In this document: positions 25,408 through 35,173 of the stretch, piece after piece
How the letters are laid out: every line of letters starts with the position of its first letter
Position numbering within the stretch: the stretch's first letter is position 1
Origin: Parasegetibacter sp. NRK P23
Lineage (GTDB): Bacteria > Bacteroidota > Bacteroidia > Chitinophagales > Chitinophagaceae
Direction: 5' to 3'
Assembly: GCF_023721715.1 (NCBI RefSeq)
Contig: NZ_JAMDLG010000001.1
Coordinates: 933,889 to 997,888, forward strand
DNA: 64,000 bases
The notes under the pieces: generated by a model
What the model was told of the DNA's origin: nothing
The model's input: only the letters and a program-made list of their open reading frames with translations
The model's database searches: none
Translations under genes and position numbers: made by a program

Positions 25408-26985
25408 TTACTTCTTGCTTTTAATAAGTTTCACCAATACCACGTCGTTCTCCCTGATGTCCAGTTCGTGGGAGAAATCTTTTCCGGATTTCACTGATAT
25501 CCTGCCGGTGAATACGGGGCTGCCATGGTTTTCATTCTTCAATTGCCGCACCTGGTGTTTGTTCAACTGATCGGGTCTTCCCATATCGATATAAGCAGTA
25601 TGAGCGTCGTTGATACGATAGCCCACTTTATATACTTCCATGGTATAATTTCCCGCGGGGATGTTGGAGATATTTATTTTTACGGAGCCTTTTGATTTTG
25701 CCGGAAGGTCCTGGATATAGTACTTCTGATTGTGCACGGAATCACCGGGATGGGTATTCGTAAAATCCCAGAGCAGCAACTGAACATCGCCCTGCTCATT
25801 TTTACATGCCCATGAACGGGTGTCGGTATTTACCAGTTCGGTTCCACCGAGTTTATTAAGGTACTGGTATGCGTAGAAAGCGGGTTTGTTAATGCCCTGA
25901 ATGGTGAGCAGCCCGAAGCCACCGTGAAACGGTGTGAAGCGCGGACCGGGTTCTTCGAAGATATCGGTGAACACCCAATACGACATGGATTGCGCCGCAT
26001 CACCCACCTGTTTCAGTTTGTCGAGGATGTAGGCTGCTTCGTGGTAACTGTCGTGCAATGGATCGGCGGGTGTATAAGAAGAACTCCATTCCGTATAATG
26101 CAGTTCCAGGTGCTTCATGGCTGATTCGGAGATCTCTTTCCTGGACTGCATCACATCTCCGCTTACAGAAAGAGAATCTTTGCTGAGCACCGTTCCACCC
26201 TGCCCGAATTCATCCAGGAATCCCTGTTTCACGCCATATGCGTGGGTGCTGATGAAATCGATGGGTATATTGTTTTTATGGCAGAAGTCTATCATTTCCG
26301 GTTCCCATGCCGCGCCTGCCGTTCCTGGTCCACCCACCCTGTAAGCCTTGTTCACTTTTTTCACCGCGTTGGCGGCATATTGGTACAATTTGAAATAATC
26401 GGCCTGGGAGCCGGTCCAGAACCCGGGGGAAAGGTTGGGTTCGTTCCATACCTCAAAATACCAGGTCTTCACTTCTTCTTCGCCATACCTTTCTTCGAAA
26501 TGACGCACCAGGTTTTCCACCAGGCCCGCCCATTTTTCATAATCCCGGGGCGGCGTAACATTGCCTTTCCACCAGAAGATCGTTTCGGGACCGCTGGCCA
26601 GCGCATTGGGCATAAAACCGAGTTCCACGAATGGTTTCATGCCAATGCTGTGCAGGAAATCGAACAGCGCATCCACGTACATAAAACTGTATTTCGGTTG
26701 ACCTTTACTGTCAGTTGTATAAACAGCCATATCATCGGTGAGCAGGCCGTGCATCCTGATGTATTTAAACCCGCACTGTTCCTTTACATAGGCCAGTTGC
26801 TGCTGCCAGTCGGCGCGCAACCCTTCGTTGGCCCTGCCTGCGCCTACGCATTCCTTGAACATGGTGTTCATGGCACCCTTTGGCTTGTTGTAGTTTACTT
26901 CGATGGCACGCTGGCCATAGCTTGTAAGGGTCAGCAAAAAGCCTGTTGCTGCTGCCAGCATTTTTCTAAATTCCTTTCGGGGCAT
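25408..26985 (-). CDS. GH39 glycoside hydrolase (beta-xylosidase-like)
   Basis: 525 aa with signal peptide (ending TSYGQ, about residue 25). Catalytic residues of the family are intact: acid/base E182 in FEVWNEPNLS and nucleophile E299 in LHYTEWSSSY. The (beta/alpha)8 barrel is followed by a beta-sandwich from about residue 400. GH39 covers beta-xylosidases, alpha-L-iduronidases and some arabinosidase-type activities; the beta-xylosidase-like form fits best by overall layout. It lies between the GH42 and GH29 genes. A GH39 is not a usual part of xyloglucan loci, so the substrate may carry pentose decorations, or this enzyme has another specificity. Confidence 0.88.
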   Translation of the reverse strand: MPRKEFRKMLAAATGFLLTLTSYGQRAIEVNYNKPKGAMNTMFKECVGAGRANEGLRADWQQQLAYVKEQCGFKYIRMHGLLTDDMAVYTTDSKGQPKYSFMYVDALFDFLHSIGMKPFVELGFMPNALASGPETIFWWKGNVTPPRDYEKWAGLVENLVRHFEERYGEEEVKTWYFEVWNEPNLSPGFWTGSQADYFKLYQYAANAVKKVNKAYRVGGPGTAGAAWEPEMIDFCHKNNIPIDFISTHAYGVKQGFLDEFGQGGTVLSKDSLSVSGDVMQSRKEISESAMKHLELHYTEWSSSYTPADPLHDSYHEAAYILDKLKQVGDAAQSMSYWVFTDIFEEPGPRFTPFHGGFGLLTIQGINKPAFYAYQYLNKLGGTELVNTDTRSWACKNEQGDVQLLLWDFTNTHPGDSVHNQKYYIQDLPAKSKGSVKINISNIPAGNYTMEVYKVGYRINDAHTAYIDMGRPDQLNKHQVRQLKNENHGSPVFTGRISVKSGKDFSHELDIRENDVVLVKLIKSKK

Positions 26986-27102
26986 AAAATTTTATCTTTT
27001 TGAATAAAAAATTTCAATGAATTGTGTCGTCAAAAAAGCATATTGCCTGTTGCGCCTATTTGTACAAGTTGCAGTTGCTGCTGCTTCATTCAACACAAGC
27101 TT

Positions 27103-29214
27103 TCAGAACACTTTCCAAACCAATACTCCGGCTGGTTTCAGCGTTTTTTCCCCCACAAGTATCTTACTGTTCTCCGGCAAGTTCATCGTGTAGCTTTCCG
27201 AAGCGTAGTTTACGGCCATATAAAAACCATCCCGCCAATAAACATAAACACCTTCAGGATAATTTTCAGTACTGGCACCCGCATCGTTAAGCGTTTGCTG
27301 CAATACAGTTTTTTCGAGTTCCGCATCGTCGGTATCTACCCCGACATAGGTTACAGAACCCTTTCCTGACTTACGTTTCACGATGGCGGCCATACCTTTG
27401 TAAAACTGGTCATTATAGGTTGCGACGATTTCAGTTCCCTCGAATGGCGCTAATAGGTCGGCCCAGTTGTTCCATTTATAGTGGCTGCCGTTCAATACAA
27501 TGTCGCCTTTCCCATGGCCTGATAACATATCGGTTGCTTTTACCCGTGCGCCGATTAACTTTGAGATGGGCGCGGCTATCGGCCCCTCCCAAAAATGTCC
27601 ATCACGATTTTTGACAGCGGTGCGGCAGGTAACCAATAAATGTCCGCCATTGGCTGCATAGTCCGCCCATTTTTTTACGAGCGCTTCATCGGCGAGTTCA
27701 TAAGCCGGTATTATCACAAATTTGTAAGCCGACAGGTCGGCTGTTTCGGGCACAACATCAACAGGGGCTCCCAGCGACTTTGCCATTTCAATATATTTCA
27801 CGGGAAAATTCCATGTATCCCATTGGTGGGTTTGTTTTTGCCGGTCGATGCTCCAATAGTTTTCGACGTTCCAAACAATGGCTGTTGACCTGGCCTTCAT
27901 TTGTTGGGGCATGGCCTCACCTGGCCTGTACTGTTGGCGCAATTCTTTTACCTCCTTCATAAACCGCCTGTAGTCCTCTCCCCCCGGCGAAGGCGTAACA
28001 CCATCGGTAAGCATGATACCCGCATGGTATTGCTCGGAACTGTAGTTGATTTGCCGGAAACGGTAGGAACAGGCGATTCGCCCGCCCGCCGCAAACGTGT
28101 GGTAGAGCCACATACGCACTGTTCCTGGTAAGAGCAGCGGGTTGTAACTTCCCCAATTAACCGGACCGGGCTGCATCTCCATTACACCTGATACTCCCCC
28201 AACAGATTTGTAATAATCAGCTGCAAAAAGAACGGCCCTGGCGTTCCCCAGCCTGAAGCCCTGGTTACCGATATTATCGCCGCCGCCGTTCGGATAAGCG
28301 GTGTAAGTGGCAAAATCCAGCTTACGGGTACGCATGGCATCGGCACCGGTACATACTGCGGTGTAATTGGTGGTGATGAACTGGGTTTCAGCGATATGGC
28401 TCCGCAGGGCCGCGGCCTGCATGTCGAGAAATTCCGCCTGGGTATCGGCGGAGTATCGTTTGAAATCGAGCAAGGCATGTGGATTGTTGCCCCACCAGCC
28501 CACCAGGTTGGTATTGGGTATAATAACCTGTCCAAAATTATTGAACCACTGACTCCAAAAAGCCGTTCCCCAGGCTTTATTCAGCGCACCAATGGTTTTG
28601 TATTTCTTTTGCAGCCATATTCTAAAGGCCGCCTGTGACGCGGGACTATAATCAGCCACGGCGCCGGGCTCGTTGTCTACCTGCCAGCCGATTACATGCG
28701 GATTCGTTCCATAACGCCGGGCCATAGCCGCCACTACTTTGCGCACGCCATCTCGGTATTTTTCGCTCACCATCGAGCCCAGTCCGCGGGTGCCATTTTC
28801 AGCCCTGATGTAGTGCCCATCCATTATAAAGGTTTCAGGATAATTTACACGCATCCAGGTTGGGGTGGTAGCCGAAGGCGTACACAACAATACCTTCAGG
28901 CGATACTTTATACACAGGTTCACTACTTTATCGAGCCAGGAAAAATCAAATACCCCTTCGGTTGGTTCCATTTTGTACCAGGCGAATTCAGCCAGGTGCA
29001 CAAATTCGAATCCCATGTTCGCTATGGTGGAAATATCTCTTTCCCACTGGCTTTCCGGCCAGTGTTCAGGGTAGTAATATATTCCTGTATTTACCAGGTC
29101 GGCATCTTTAAAAAACGGTGATGATGTTGGTTGGGCCGCAGTAAAAAGGACCGTGGTAACAAAGGAAAGAAGCAGCGGAAAAACTCTCATCATAACGGAT
29201 TCATTTTTATACAT
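27103..29214 (-). CDS. GH42 beta-galactosidase
   Basis: 703 aa. GH42 barrel begins GIYYYPEHWPESQWERDI (residues 44-61). Acid/base E182 in IGWQVDNEPG and nucleophile E346 in GVMEMQPGPVNWG are present, and the trimerisation and C-terminal beta domains follow, giving a full-length family member. The ATG at 29214 gives seven extra residues before MMRVFPLLLSFVTTVLFTAAQ; starting at 29193 or 29190 gives a better signal peptide. In this locus it would remove galactose from side chains once fucose has gone. Typical xyloglucan loci use GH2 or GH35 for this step. Confidence 0.92.
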   Translation of the reverse strand: MYKNESVMMRVFPLLLSFVTTVLFTAAQPTSSPFFKDADLVNTGIYYYPEHWPESQWERDISTIANMGFEFVHLAEFAWYKMEPTEGVFDFSWLDKVVNLCIKYRLKVLLCTPSATTPTWMRVNYPETFIMDGHYIRAENGTRGLGSMVSEKYRDGVRKVVAAMARRYGTNPHVIGWQVDNEPGAVADYSPASQAAFRIWLQKKYKTIGALNKAWGTAFWSQWFNNFGQVIIPNTNLVGWWGNNPHALLDFKRYSADTQAEFLDMQAAALRSHIAETQFITTNYTAVCTGADAMRTRKLDFATYTAYPNGGGDNIGNQGFRLGNARAVLFAADYYKSVGGVSGVMEMQPGPVNWGSYNPLLLPGTVRMWLYHTFAAGGRIACSYRFRQINYSSEQYHAGIMLTDGVTPSPGGEDYRRFMKEVKELRQQYRPGEAMPQQMKARSTAIVWNVENYWSIDRQKQTHQWDTWNFPVKYIEMAKSLGAPVDVVPETADLSAYKFVIIPAYELADEALVKKWADYAANGGHLLVTCRTAVKNRDGHFWEGPIAAPISKLIGARVKATDMLSGHGKGDIVLNGSHYKWNNWADLLAPFEGTEIVATYNDQFYKGMAAIVKRKSGKGSVTYVGVDTDDAELEKTVLQQTLNDAGASTENYPEGVYVYWRDGFYMAVNYASESYTMNLPENSKILVGEKTLKPAGVLVWKVF

Positions 29215-29262
29215 TGCCGGACATTCGGGTTTAGAGCATTTGTTGAAACGGATGGGGCATGC

Positions 29263-30465
29263 TCATTTTTTACTTCCCTTTGTTAAAGCATCAATAGTTC
29301 TTTTGTCTTTCAGGTTAAAGTGCAGCCTGTCTATGGCCCCGCCGGTATCCCACCAAAAGGGTTTCAAACCGTGGGCAATGGCTTCACGGGTTACAAAAGC
29401 TATCCAATGGTCTATGGCATCGTTGTGCCTGGCCATGTCTGCGGGTTGGCGTCCGGGTTTGGTTCGTCTGAAAGCGCCGTATTCTCCCATGATAACCGGT
29501 ATACCTTTGTCTGTGAACTTCGCTTTCATCTTACCGAACAACTTCAGGATATCCTTTTCTTCTCCTCCGTTGGCATTGCGGGAGGGTTCGAGCGTGGAAT
29601 GGTGGCCGGCGCCCCAGTAATAAACCATGTTCCCCCAATCGGCATCACCATCCATCAGACAAAATTGAAAAGGGGTATAAAAGTGCACTTCCACCATCAT
29701 GCGGTCCTTTACCTTATCGGCGGGCAGGCGAACAAACAGGCTGTCGGTTTTTTCAATATCGGTACATGGCCCCTGCACTACCAGTACCCTGTAACTGTTT
29801 CTGCCTCCTGTGGCGCGCACCGCATCCACAAAAGTCTGGTGGTAGGTGTCCAGGATGGTCATCTGTGTGGCATTTTCAGCGGGCGGCTCATTGGAGCCCG
29901 CAAACATCAGGTGTTCATCAAAATCGCGCATGGTGGTGGCAATCTGTTCCCAAAGCGCTTTTTGCCTTGCGTTTACCGAATCCTGTTTTTCCCTGCTGAT
30001 GTTGTGGTCGAGCCAGCCGCCATCCCAATGGATGTTCAGCAATACATACAAATCATTTTTCACACAGTAGCCCACCACTTCTTTTACCCGTTTCAGCCAG
30101 TCCGGATCGATTCTGGCAGTGCCTTCATCAACCAAATGATGCCAGTTCCAGGCGCAGGGCAATCTTATCGCGGTGAACCCCAGCTTCTTTACCGTTTTTA
30201 TATATACTTCTGTTATCACCGGGCTTCCCCAGCCGGTTTCGCCGCCCGGGGCTTCAAAAGTATTGCCGATGTTCCAACCCAACCTGAACTTTGCGGCCAG
30301 CTGTACCGCGTTACTGCTCATCCCGGTACTATCGGGCGCTTTAGGCGATACATTATAGGATGGATAAACAGGTTGTTTTGAAGGGTATTCCTTTTTTACG
30401 GAGAATCCTGAACAAACCAAAAAAGCAGCGATACTGATTGTACAAAATACCTTGTGGATACACAT
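29263..30465 (-). CDS. GH5 endo-glucanase/xyloglucanase, single domain
   Basis: 400 aa, GH5 (probably subfamily 4, the xyloglucanase/endo-glucanase branch). Signal sequence with Cys18 in FLVCSG that might serve as a loose lipobox. Barrel marks: RLGWNIGNTFEAPGGETGWG (61-80), FTAIRLPCAWNWHH, VLLNIHWDGGW (141-151), acid/base E193 in AGSNEPP, HFYTPF near 261 and nucleophile E328 in VIMGEYGAFRR. It is clearly homologous to the neighbouring BACON-GH5 protein, which lies 61 nt upstream, but lacks the BACON domain. The pair probably splits work between the cell surface and the periplasm. Confidence 0.92.
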   Translation of the reverse strand: MCIHKVFCTISIAAFLVCSGFSVKKEYPSKQPVYPSYNVSPKAPDSTGMSSNAVQLAAKFRLGWNIGNTFEAPGGETGWGSPVITEVYIKTVKKLGFTAIRLPCAWNWHHLVDEGTARIDPDWLKRVKEVVGYCVKNDLYVLLNIHWDGGWLDHNISREKQDSVNARQKALWEQIATTMRDFDEHLMFAGSNEPPAENATQMTILDTYHQTFVDAVRATGGRNSYRVLVVQGPCTDIEKTDSLFVRLPADKVKDRMMVEVHFYTPFQFCLMDGDADWGNMVYYWGAGHHSTLEPSRNANGGEEKDILKLFGKMKAKFTDKGIPVIMGEYGAFRRTKPGRQPADMARHNDAIDHWIAFVTREAIAHGLKPFWWDTGGAIDRLHFNLKDKRTIDALTKGSKK

Positions 30466-30526
30466 ACGAACACGTTTTCAATTCATCTTTTAGGAGAACC
30501 AATACAACTTCGAACACCCTACTCTG

Positions 30527-31981
30527 TTAGAGCGCCGCTTTGATGGCATCCAGTGTTTGCTGATCCCTGACTGCATTGGTCACCCGGTCAAAAACGCCGC
30601 CGGTTTCCCAGAAAAACGGCTTGGCACCAATGGCGAGACATTGTTTGGTCAGAAAGGTGTACCACGCGTTTACCGAAGCATTGTGTTTTGCCAGGTCAAG
30701 TGGTTCGTGTCCATTCGATGTGCCTTTTCTCCTGTTGGCGGAGTATTCCCCCATCAACAGGGGAATGCCTTTGTCCACATATTCTTCCTTAAGTTTTTTG
30801 AAACTGGCCAGTTGTTCTGCTTCCTCGCCATAGTTGGCGTTGCGGTAAGCGCTGTCGATAGTGGAATGGTTGCCGGCACCCCAGTAGTAGAAGATATAAC
30901 CCCATCCACCTTCGGAAGGATCGGCATTGAGGATCGAAAAATTGCTTGGTGTGTAATTGTGAAATTCAAACGCCAAGCGGTTGGGGGTGGGGTCGGTTGG
31001 GAAATACCTGTCTGGTTGAATAAACTCTTCCGGGCCCTGGATGGCGATCGTCCTGTACGTATTTTTCCCGCCCGTGGCGCGCACCGCATTGATGCAGGCC
31101 TGGTGATAGGCCACCAGGTTTTTGGCTTCCAGGTCATTCTGTACATTAAAAGGTTCGTTGGCGCTGGCAAACATCACGTGCTCGTCGAAGTCGCGCATGG
31201 CCGTGGCGATCTGTTCCCAGTAAGCGGTCTGGCGGGCAATCACCATATCTTTTTTACTTTCAGCCGTATTGCCCGCACCTTCCAGCCATCCACCATCCCA
31301 ATGGATATTTAACAACACATACATATCGTTGCTTACGCACCACTGTACTACTTTTTTTACCGAGTCCATCCAGAGCTGTGGGATTTTAGCGGTCGCGTTA
31401 TCGCCGCCATGCAAATACCATCCGCATGGGATCCGAATGCCGTTAAAACCCTGTTGTTTTAGCATTTTGAAATAGGGCTCTGTTGGCGCAGGATTGATGT
31501 TCACCAATTCCAGTGTGTTCCCGAGGTTCACCCCCAAACTGATTTTCGCGATCAGTTGCGCGGCGGTACTGCCCATTCCTGTTGCATCCGGCGGCAGCGG
31601 CGAAGTATTATACCCTGGAAAGATATATGGGAACTGATAAACGGTTATTCTTCTGGAAACACCATCACTGGTATTTACCGTGATGTGCTTCGTTCTGCTG
31701 GCACCAGTTTTGTTGGTATCCGACACCGCAATCTGTAAGGCGGCATCGCCCGCGTTGCCCGAAACAGCATTCAGTTTGATCCAACCCAGCCCGGCCGTAT
31801 CTATGCTCCAGGTCGTGTTGCTGCTGAAGCTGATGGAACGAACGCCACCGGTAGCTGCTACCGAGTCGGTTAGGTTTTCCAGTGTAAACTGTCCGTCATC
31901 ATTTGTTTTCTTGCAGGATGCCGTAGAAAAAAACACTACAACTAAGGTGATTAAACCCGTGAGAATATTTTTCATTTTCAT
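30527..31981 (-). CDS. BACON-GH5 surface lipoprotein (endo-xyloglucanase type)
   Basis: 484 aa. Lipobox STASC with acceptor Cys23; BACON beta-sandwich at about residues 35-117 (GGVRSISFSSNTTWSI, then VTVYQFP-type ending); GH5 barrel from about 135 with VNLGNTLELV, LLNIHWDGGW (223-232), acid/base E276 in ASANEPF and nucleophile E412 in LLMGEYSANRR. This BACON-GH5_4 layout is that of the vanguard endo-xyloglucanase of the Bacteroides ovatus xyloglucan locus, which sits on the outer face of the cell and makes the first backbone cut. It follows the surface glycan-binding gene by 55 nt. Confidence 0.93.
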   Translation of the reverse strand: MKMKNILTGLITLVVVFFSTASCKKTNDDGQFTLENLTDSVAATGGVRSISFSSNTTWSIDTAGLGWIKLNAVSGNAGDAALQIAVSDTNKTGASRTKHITVNTSDGVSRRITVYQFPYIFPGYNTSPLPPDATGMGSTAAQLIAKISLGVNLGNTLELVNINPAPTEPYFKMLKQQGFNGIRIPCGWYLHGGDNATAKIPQLWMDSVKKVVQWCVSNDMYVLLNIHWDGGWLEGAGNTAESKKDMVIARQTAYWEQIATAMRDFDEHVMFASANEPFNVQNDLEAKNLVAYHQACINAVRATGGKNTYRTIAIQGPEEFIQPDRYFPTDPTPNRLAFEFHNYTPSNFSILNADPSEGGWGYIFYYWGAGNHSTIDSAYRNANYGEEAEQLASFKKLKEEYVDKGIPLLMGEYSANRRKGTSNGHEPLDLAKHNASVNAWYTFLTKQCLAIGAKPFFWETGGVFDRVTNAVRDQQTLDAIKAAL

Positions 31982-32036
31982 GTATTATTTTTTGGAATGA
32001 ACAGGGAGCAGGAGCTCATGGCCATGAATCGCTTAC

Positions 32037-33560
32037 TTATTGTTTTATCCTTACAACCCTGATATTGTCGAACGCCGCGTGATAACCTGTTGGATTGGTG
32101 GCCCCGCTGAAATTTTTCATATACAGGAACATACCTGTTTTACCGGAGTTCCCCACCAGACTGGACAAGGTGGTTACCGGTGTGCCGCGACCATCGCCCA
32201 GGGTTGTGCTTTTAAGCCGGAAAGCGGAAAGCGGGATGGTAACGGTTACCCATCCGTTGGTTTTAAAATCCACCGCGCCGGATGGCGTACTCCAGGGTTC
32301 GTAGCGGTACATGATGTTTTCGGTGAATTCGCTTTGAATGCACAGCGTTGCGCCGTTCCAGGGTTTGGGCACGTTCATTTCAAATTTTACGGCCCAGTTA
32401 TCAGGCGTTTCAGTAAGGTTGGCGGCAGGCACCCATTGCGCGCTGCCTAAACGGATGGAAGTGCTGCCATTGTTGCCATCGCCACTGCTTAAAGGTCCGC
32501 TGATCAGCGACATAAACATACTGGTATTCACGGCAAACAAAGGATCGGTATAGATCCATCCTCCATTGCGGCTTGCGTCATCAACACTTAAATTGGCGCC
32601 ACCCCACCATTGGTAACCGAACTGGTCGCCCCACTCCATGTTGCCTATCATGCCGGTCAGCTTATCGTTTACGTTAAACAGGGTGGTTGCAACGCCATAT
32701 AAGGTCTCCATCCGCACCACTCCGGCATTGTTGAGCGCCGGACATTTGAATGCGATGTAGGAGAAATCGTCTGCGGTGCGGTAATTGGCAACAGCAACAT
32801 CGTTCCCGCCAAAACTTACCGATTGCACATCTTTAAACGCGGCACCGTGAATGTAAACGGAATCACCCACATTGGGATTTTCGTTGGAAATCGCGTAAAT
32901 ACTGGGTTTACCTACCGAATAAATTTGGGTAGTGGTAGCCGTGCCCCCTTTGGCTACTACCGTAATGGTACCTCCCGGCACCTGTGCCAGTGGCGGACAT
33001 ACAAACCTGATAAAACCGCCAAGCGAATCAACACCATACTCCGTAATGGTGGCGCCGGCAAACTTTACATTTTGCACCAGGAAGAACCCCGATCCATAAA
33101 TATAGACGGAGTCGCCGGGGAAAAAGGTTTCGTTGCCAAGACCGGTAATAACCGGCATGGGATAATTGTAGTTGAAAGAGAAAACGGTGCTGCCGCTTGT
33201 GGTGGTATATTTAATTGTATTCAGCAGTTCATCCGGAACAGTGTTGAAGGGAATGGACGCGGGAATTTGCACCACGGCCATTTCACCCGAAAACATGCCG
33301 TAATTAAACTGCGCGGGCACGCCGGCGAAAAGTATTTCCACCGCTTCCCTCAAATTTTCCCCATGAATCACCACCCATTGTCCGGTGCTGATGCTGGTAA
33401 GCAGGGTATCCTCCGGCGCGGGCGCATAGTTGCGGATGGATGTAATTTTGGGCGGTCCGCCGGCAGTATCTTTTTTACATGCCTGCAGCATCAGCATACC
33501 CAGCAACAGCATGGCGAAGATTGCGGGGAAGCCTGAAATATTTAGTATTTTATTCTTCAT
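32037..33560 (-). CDS. Surface glycan-binding lipoprotein with IPT/TIG domains
   Basis: 507 aa. Lipobox LQAC with Cys28. Three IPT/TIG immunoglobulin-like units follow (about 35-130, 133-215 and 218-295), each with the VYIHGxxF-type strand (GDSVYIYGSGF, GDSVYIHGAAF). The C-terminal 200 residues form a beta-rich region with exposed aromatics (EWGDQFGYQWWGG), where the glycan site lies in SGBP-B type proteins. It is third after SusC and SusD, the usual place for the SGBP, and would hold polysaccharide at the surface for SusCD and the surface GH5. Confidence 0.9.
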   Translation of the reverse strand: MKNKILNISGFPAIFAMLLLGMLMLQACKKDTAGGPPKITSIRNYAPAPEDTLLTSISTGQWVVIHGENLREAVEILFAGVPAQFNYGMFSGEMAVVQIPASIPFNTVPDELLNTIKYTTTSGSTVFSFNYNYPMPVITGLGNETFFPGDSVYIYGSGFFLVQNVKFAGATITEYGVDSLGGFIRFVCPPLAQVPGGTITVVAKGGTATTTQIYSVGKPSIYAISNENPNVGDSVYIHGAAFKDVQSVSFGGNDVAVANYRTADDFSYIAFKCPALNNAGVVRMETLYGVATTLFNVNDKLTGMIGNMEWGDQFGYQWWGGANLSVDDASRNGGWIYTDPLFAVNTSMFMSLISGPLSSGDGNNGSTSIRLGSAQWVPAANLTETPDNWAVKFEMNVPKPWNGATLCIQSEFTENIMYRYEPWSTPSGAVDFKTNGWVTVTIPLSAFRLKSTTLGDGRGTPVTTLSSLVGNSGKTGMFLYMKNFSGATNPTGYHAAFDNIRVVRIKQ

Positions 33561-33587
33561 AACCTTAATCTTAATGATGTTGAAAAA

Positions 33588-35159
33588 TTAGTAATAAGGA
33601 ACCGCGGCTTCCGCCAGTTTAGGGTTGGCCGTTAACTCCGCCGCCGGTATCTGCATTTTAAACGCCGCAACAGTGGCAGGTACAATGCTCGTGCTTATTG
33701 CCGCCGGTGTGGCTAACCCGTTGGTATATTCAAAAGTTGTTCTTTGCTGGTTGTTGATGATTGAAACAGCTTTTTCCGGATTCCAGTATGAGAGACGAAC
33801 CAGGTCTAACCAGTACTGTCCCTCGAATGCAAATTCAATCCGCCTTTCTTTTAGTAGGATATCCATGTTGATGGTTGTAACGGGGTCAACACCGGCCCTC
33901 TTTCTCACTTTATTAAAAAACTTCAACGCCTCGGGGTCGGCCGTAGTAGTATTGTTACCTAAAATCGCTTCAGCATACACCAGGTAAACATCGGCGAGCC
34001 GCAGCAGAGCATCGTGTTCAATGGATGCGGTATAGGTCATGGTGGGCGCATTGTTGTCCTTCTCGTTTCCGATAATGTGTTTTTTCATGCTTTGCCCGGT
34101 CGCCTTATAACCGCCGCCCGCCGCGTTCAGTTCCGGGTAATAATCCCCGTTCATCATAAACGAAGCCTTTCTTCTTACCGAATCCTGGGCCGAATAGTTC
34201 AAATACAAATCATAAGTAGGGGCCAGCGGCGTCCACGCGCCATTGCGCTGGGGGTTAATATCATTGGAGGGAGAATAGGTAAGGTTCAGGTTTCCTTCCT
34301 GCCAACCTATTCCCGCGCCGGTTGCCCACTGCAAGGCGAACAGCGCTTCCGGATTGTCGTTATATTGCGACATGAATAAATTGGCGTAGTTGTTCAATAA
34401 GTTCAACCCACTTTTGTTGCAAACATTACCACCATATTTTATGGCGCTGTCCAGGTATTGTTGGTTGCGGGTTCCGCCTGTTTGCCCCAGGCCGGCCATC
34501 GTCAGGTAAACCTTTGCCAGCATGCCTTGTGCCGACCAGGTGGTAAGCCTTCCCTTTTCATCCGTCAGTGGCAAACTACCCGCAGCGAAACTAAGGTCCT
34601 GCACAACGAACTTGTATACATCTGCTACGATGATGCGGTTTAAAAGCGGATCCTGAATCAGTTTGCTGTTGTCTTCGATAATCGGCACCTCACCCCAAAC
34701 CATAGCGAGGTAATAATAGGCCATCGCCCTGATGAACTTCGCTTCGCCTATCGCCGCGTTTTTATCTGAGGCGCTGATGGAAGCACTGGCGTTTTTATCG
34801 ATGGAGTTGATCACGGTATTGCATTGCCCGATCAGGTTATACATTCCTTTCCAGCCACCAAGTATCACAGCGTTGCCGGCCGTAATGGTACGGGTGTACA
34901 ACTGTACAAAATCGCCGTACCAGGCGAAATAGGCATTGCCACTTAAAATTTCTCCCAAAGGCAAGTTTGCCTCTTTGTGCCAGATGCCCCAGGGAGATCC
35001 ACCGTAAAGGCTCGCTGTAGCCAACCTCAGTTCGCCGGTTGTTTTATAAAAATTATCCGAACTGATCTGTGAAAGAGAAGGGCGATCGAGAAAACTTTTT
35101 TTGCAGGCAACTGAAGCAACAACAATCGCAAGCAGCATATATCTATTCATACGTTTCAT
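33588..35159 (-). CDS. SusD/RagB family outer-membrane lipoprotein
   Basis: Extracellular lid of the SusCD importer, 523 aa. The ATG at 35159 gives MKRMNRYMLLAIVVASVAC, a clear lipoprotein signal with Cys19; the frame is open to 35405 but that overlaps susC and lacks a signal. Family marks include the KKSFLDRPSLS start of the mature protein, TPR-like helices (AIGEAKFIRAMAYYYLAMVWGEVPII near 155-180) and the C-terminal half with LLRLADVYLVYAEAILG and ERRIEFAFEGQYWLDLVRL. It starts 14 nt after susC. It would bind xyloglucan oligosaccharides if the locus call is right. Confidence 0.95.
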   Translation of the reverse strand: MKRMNRYMLLAIVVASVACKKSFLDRPSLSQISSDNFYKTTGELRLATASLYGGSPWGIWHKEANLPLGEILSGNAYFAWYGDFVQLYTRTITAGNAVILGGWKGMYNLIGQCNTVINSIDKNASASISASDKNAAIGEAKFIRAMAYYYLAMVWGEVPIIEDNSKLIQDPLLNRIIVADVYKFVVQDLSFAAGSLPLTDEKGRLTTWSAQGMLAKVYLTMAGLGQTGGTRNQQYLDSAIKYGGNVCNKSGLNLLNNYANLFMSQYNDNPEALFALQWATGAGIGWQEGNLNLTYSPSNDINPQRNGAWTPLAPTYDLYLNYSAQDSVRRKASFMMNGDYYPELNAAGGGYKATGQSMKKHIIGNEKDNNAPTMTYTASIEHDALLRLADVYLVYAEAILGNNTTTADPEALKFFNKVRKRAGVDPVTTINMDILLKERRIEFAFEGQYWLDLVRLSYWNPEKAVSIINNQQRTTFEYTNGLATPAAISTSIVPATVAAFKMQIPAAELTANPKLAEAAVPYY

Positions 35160-35173
35160 GGTCACAAAATTTA

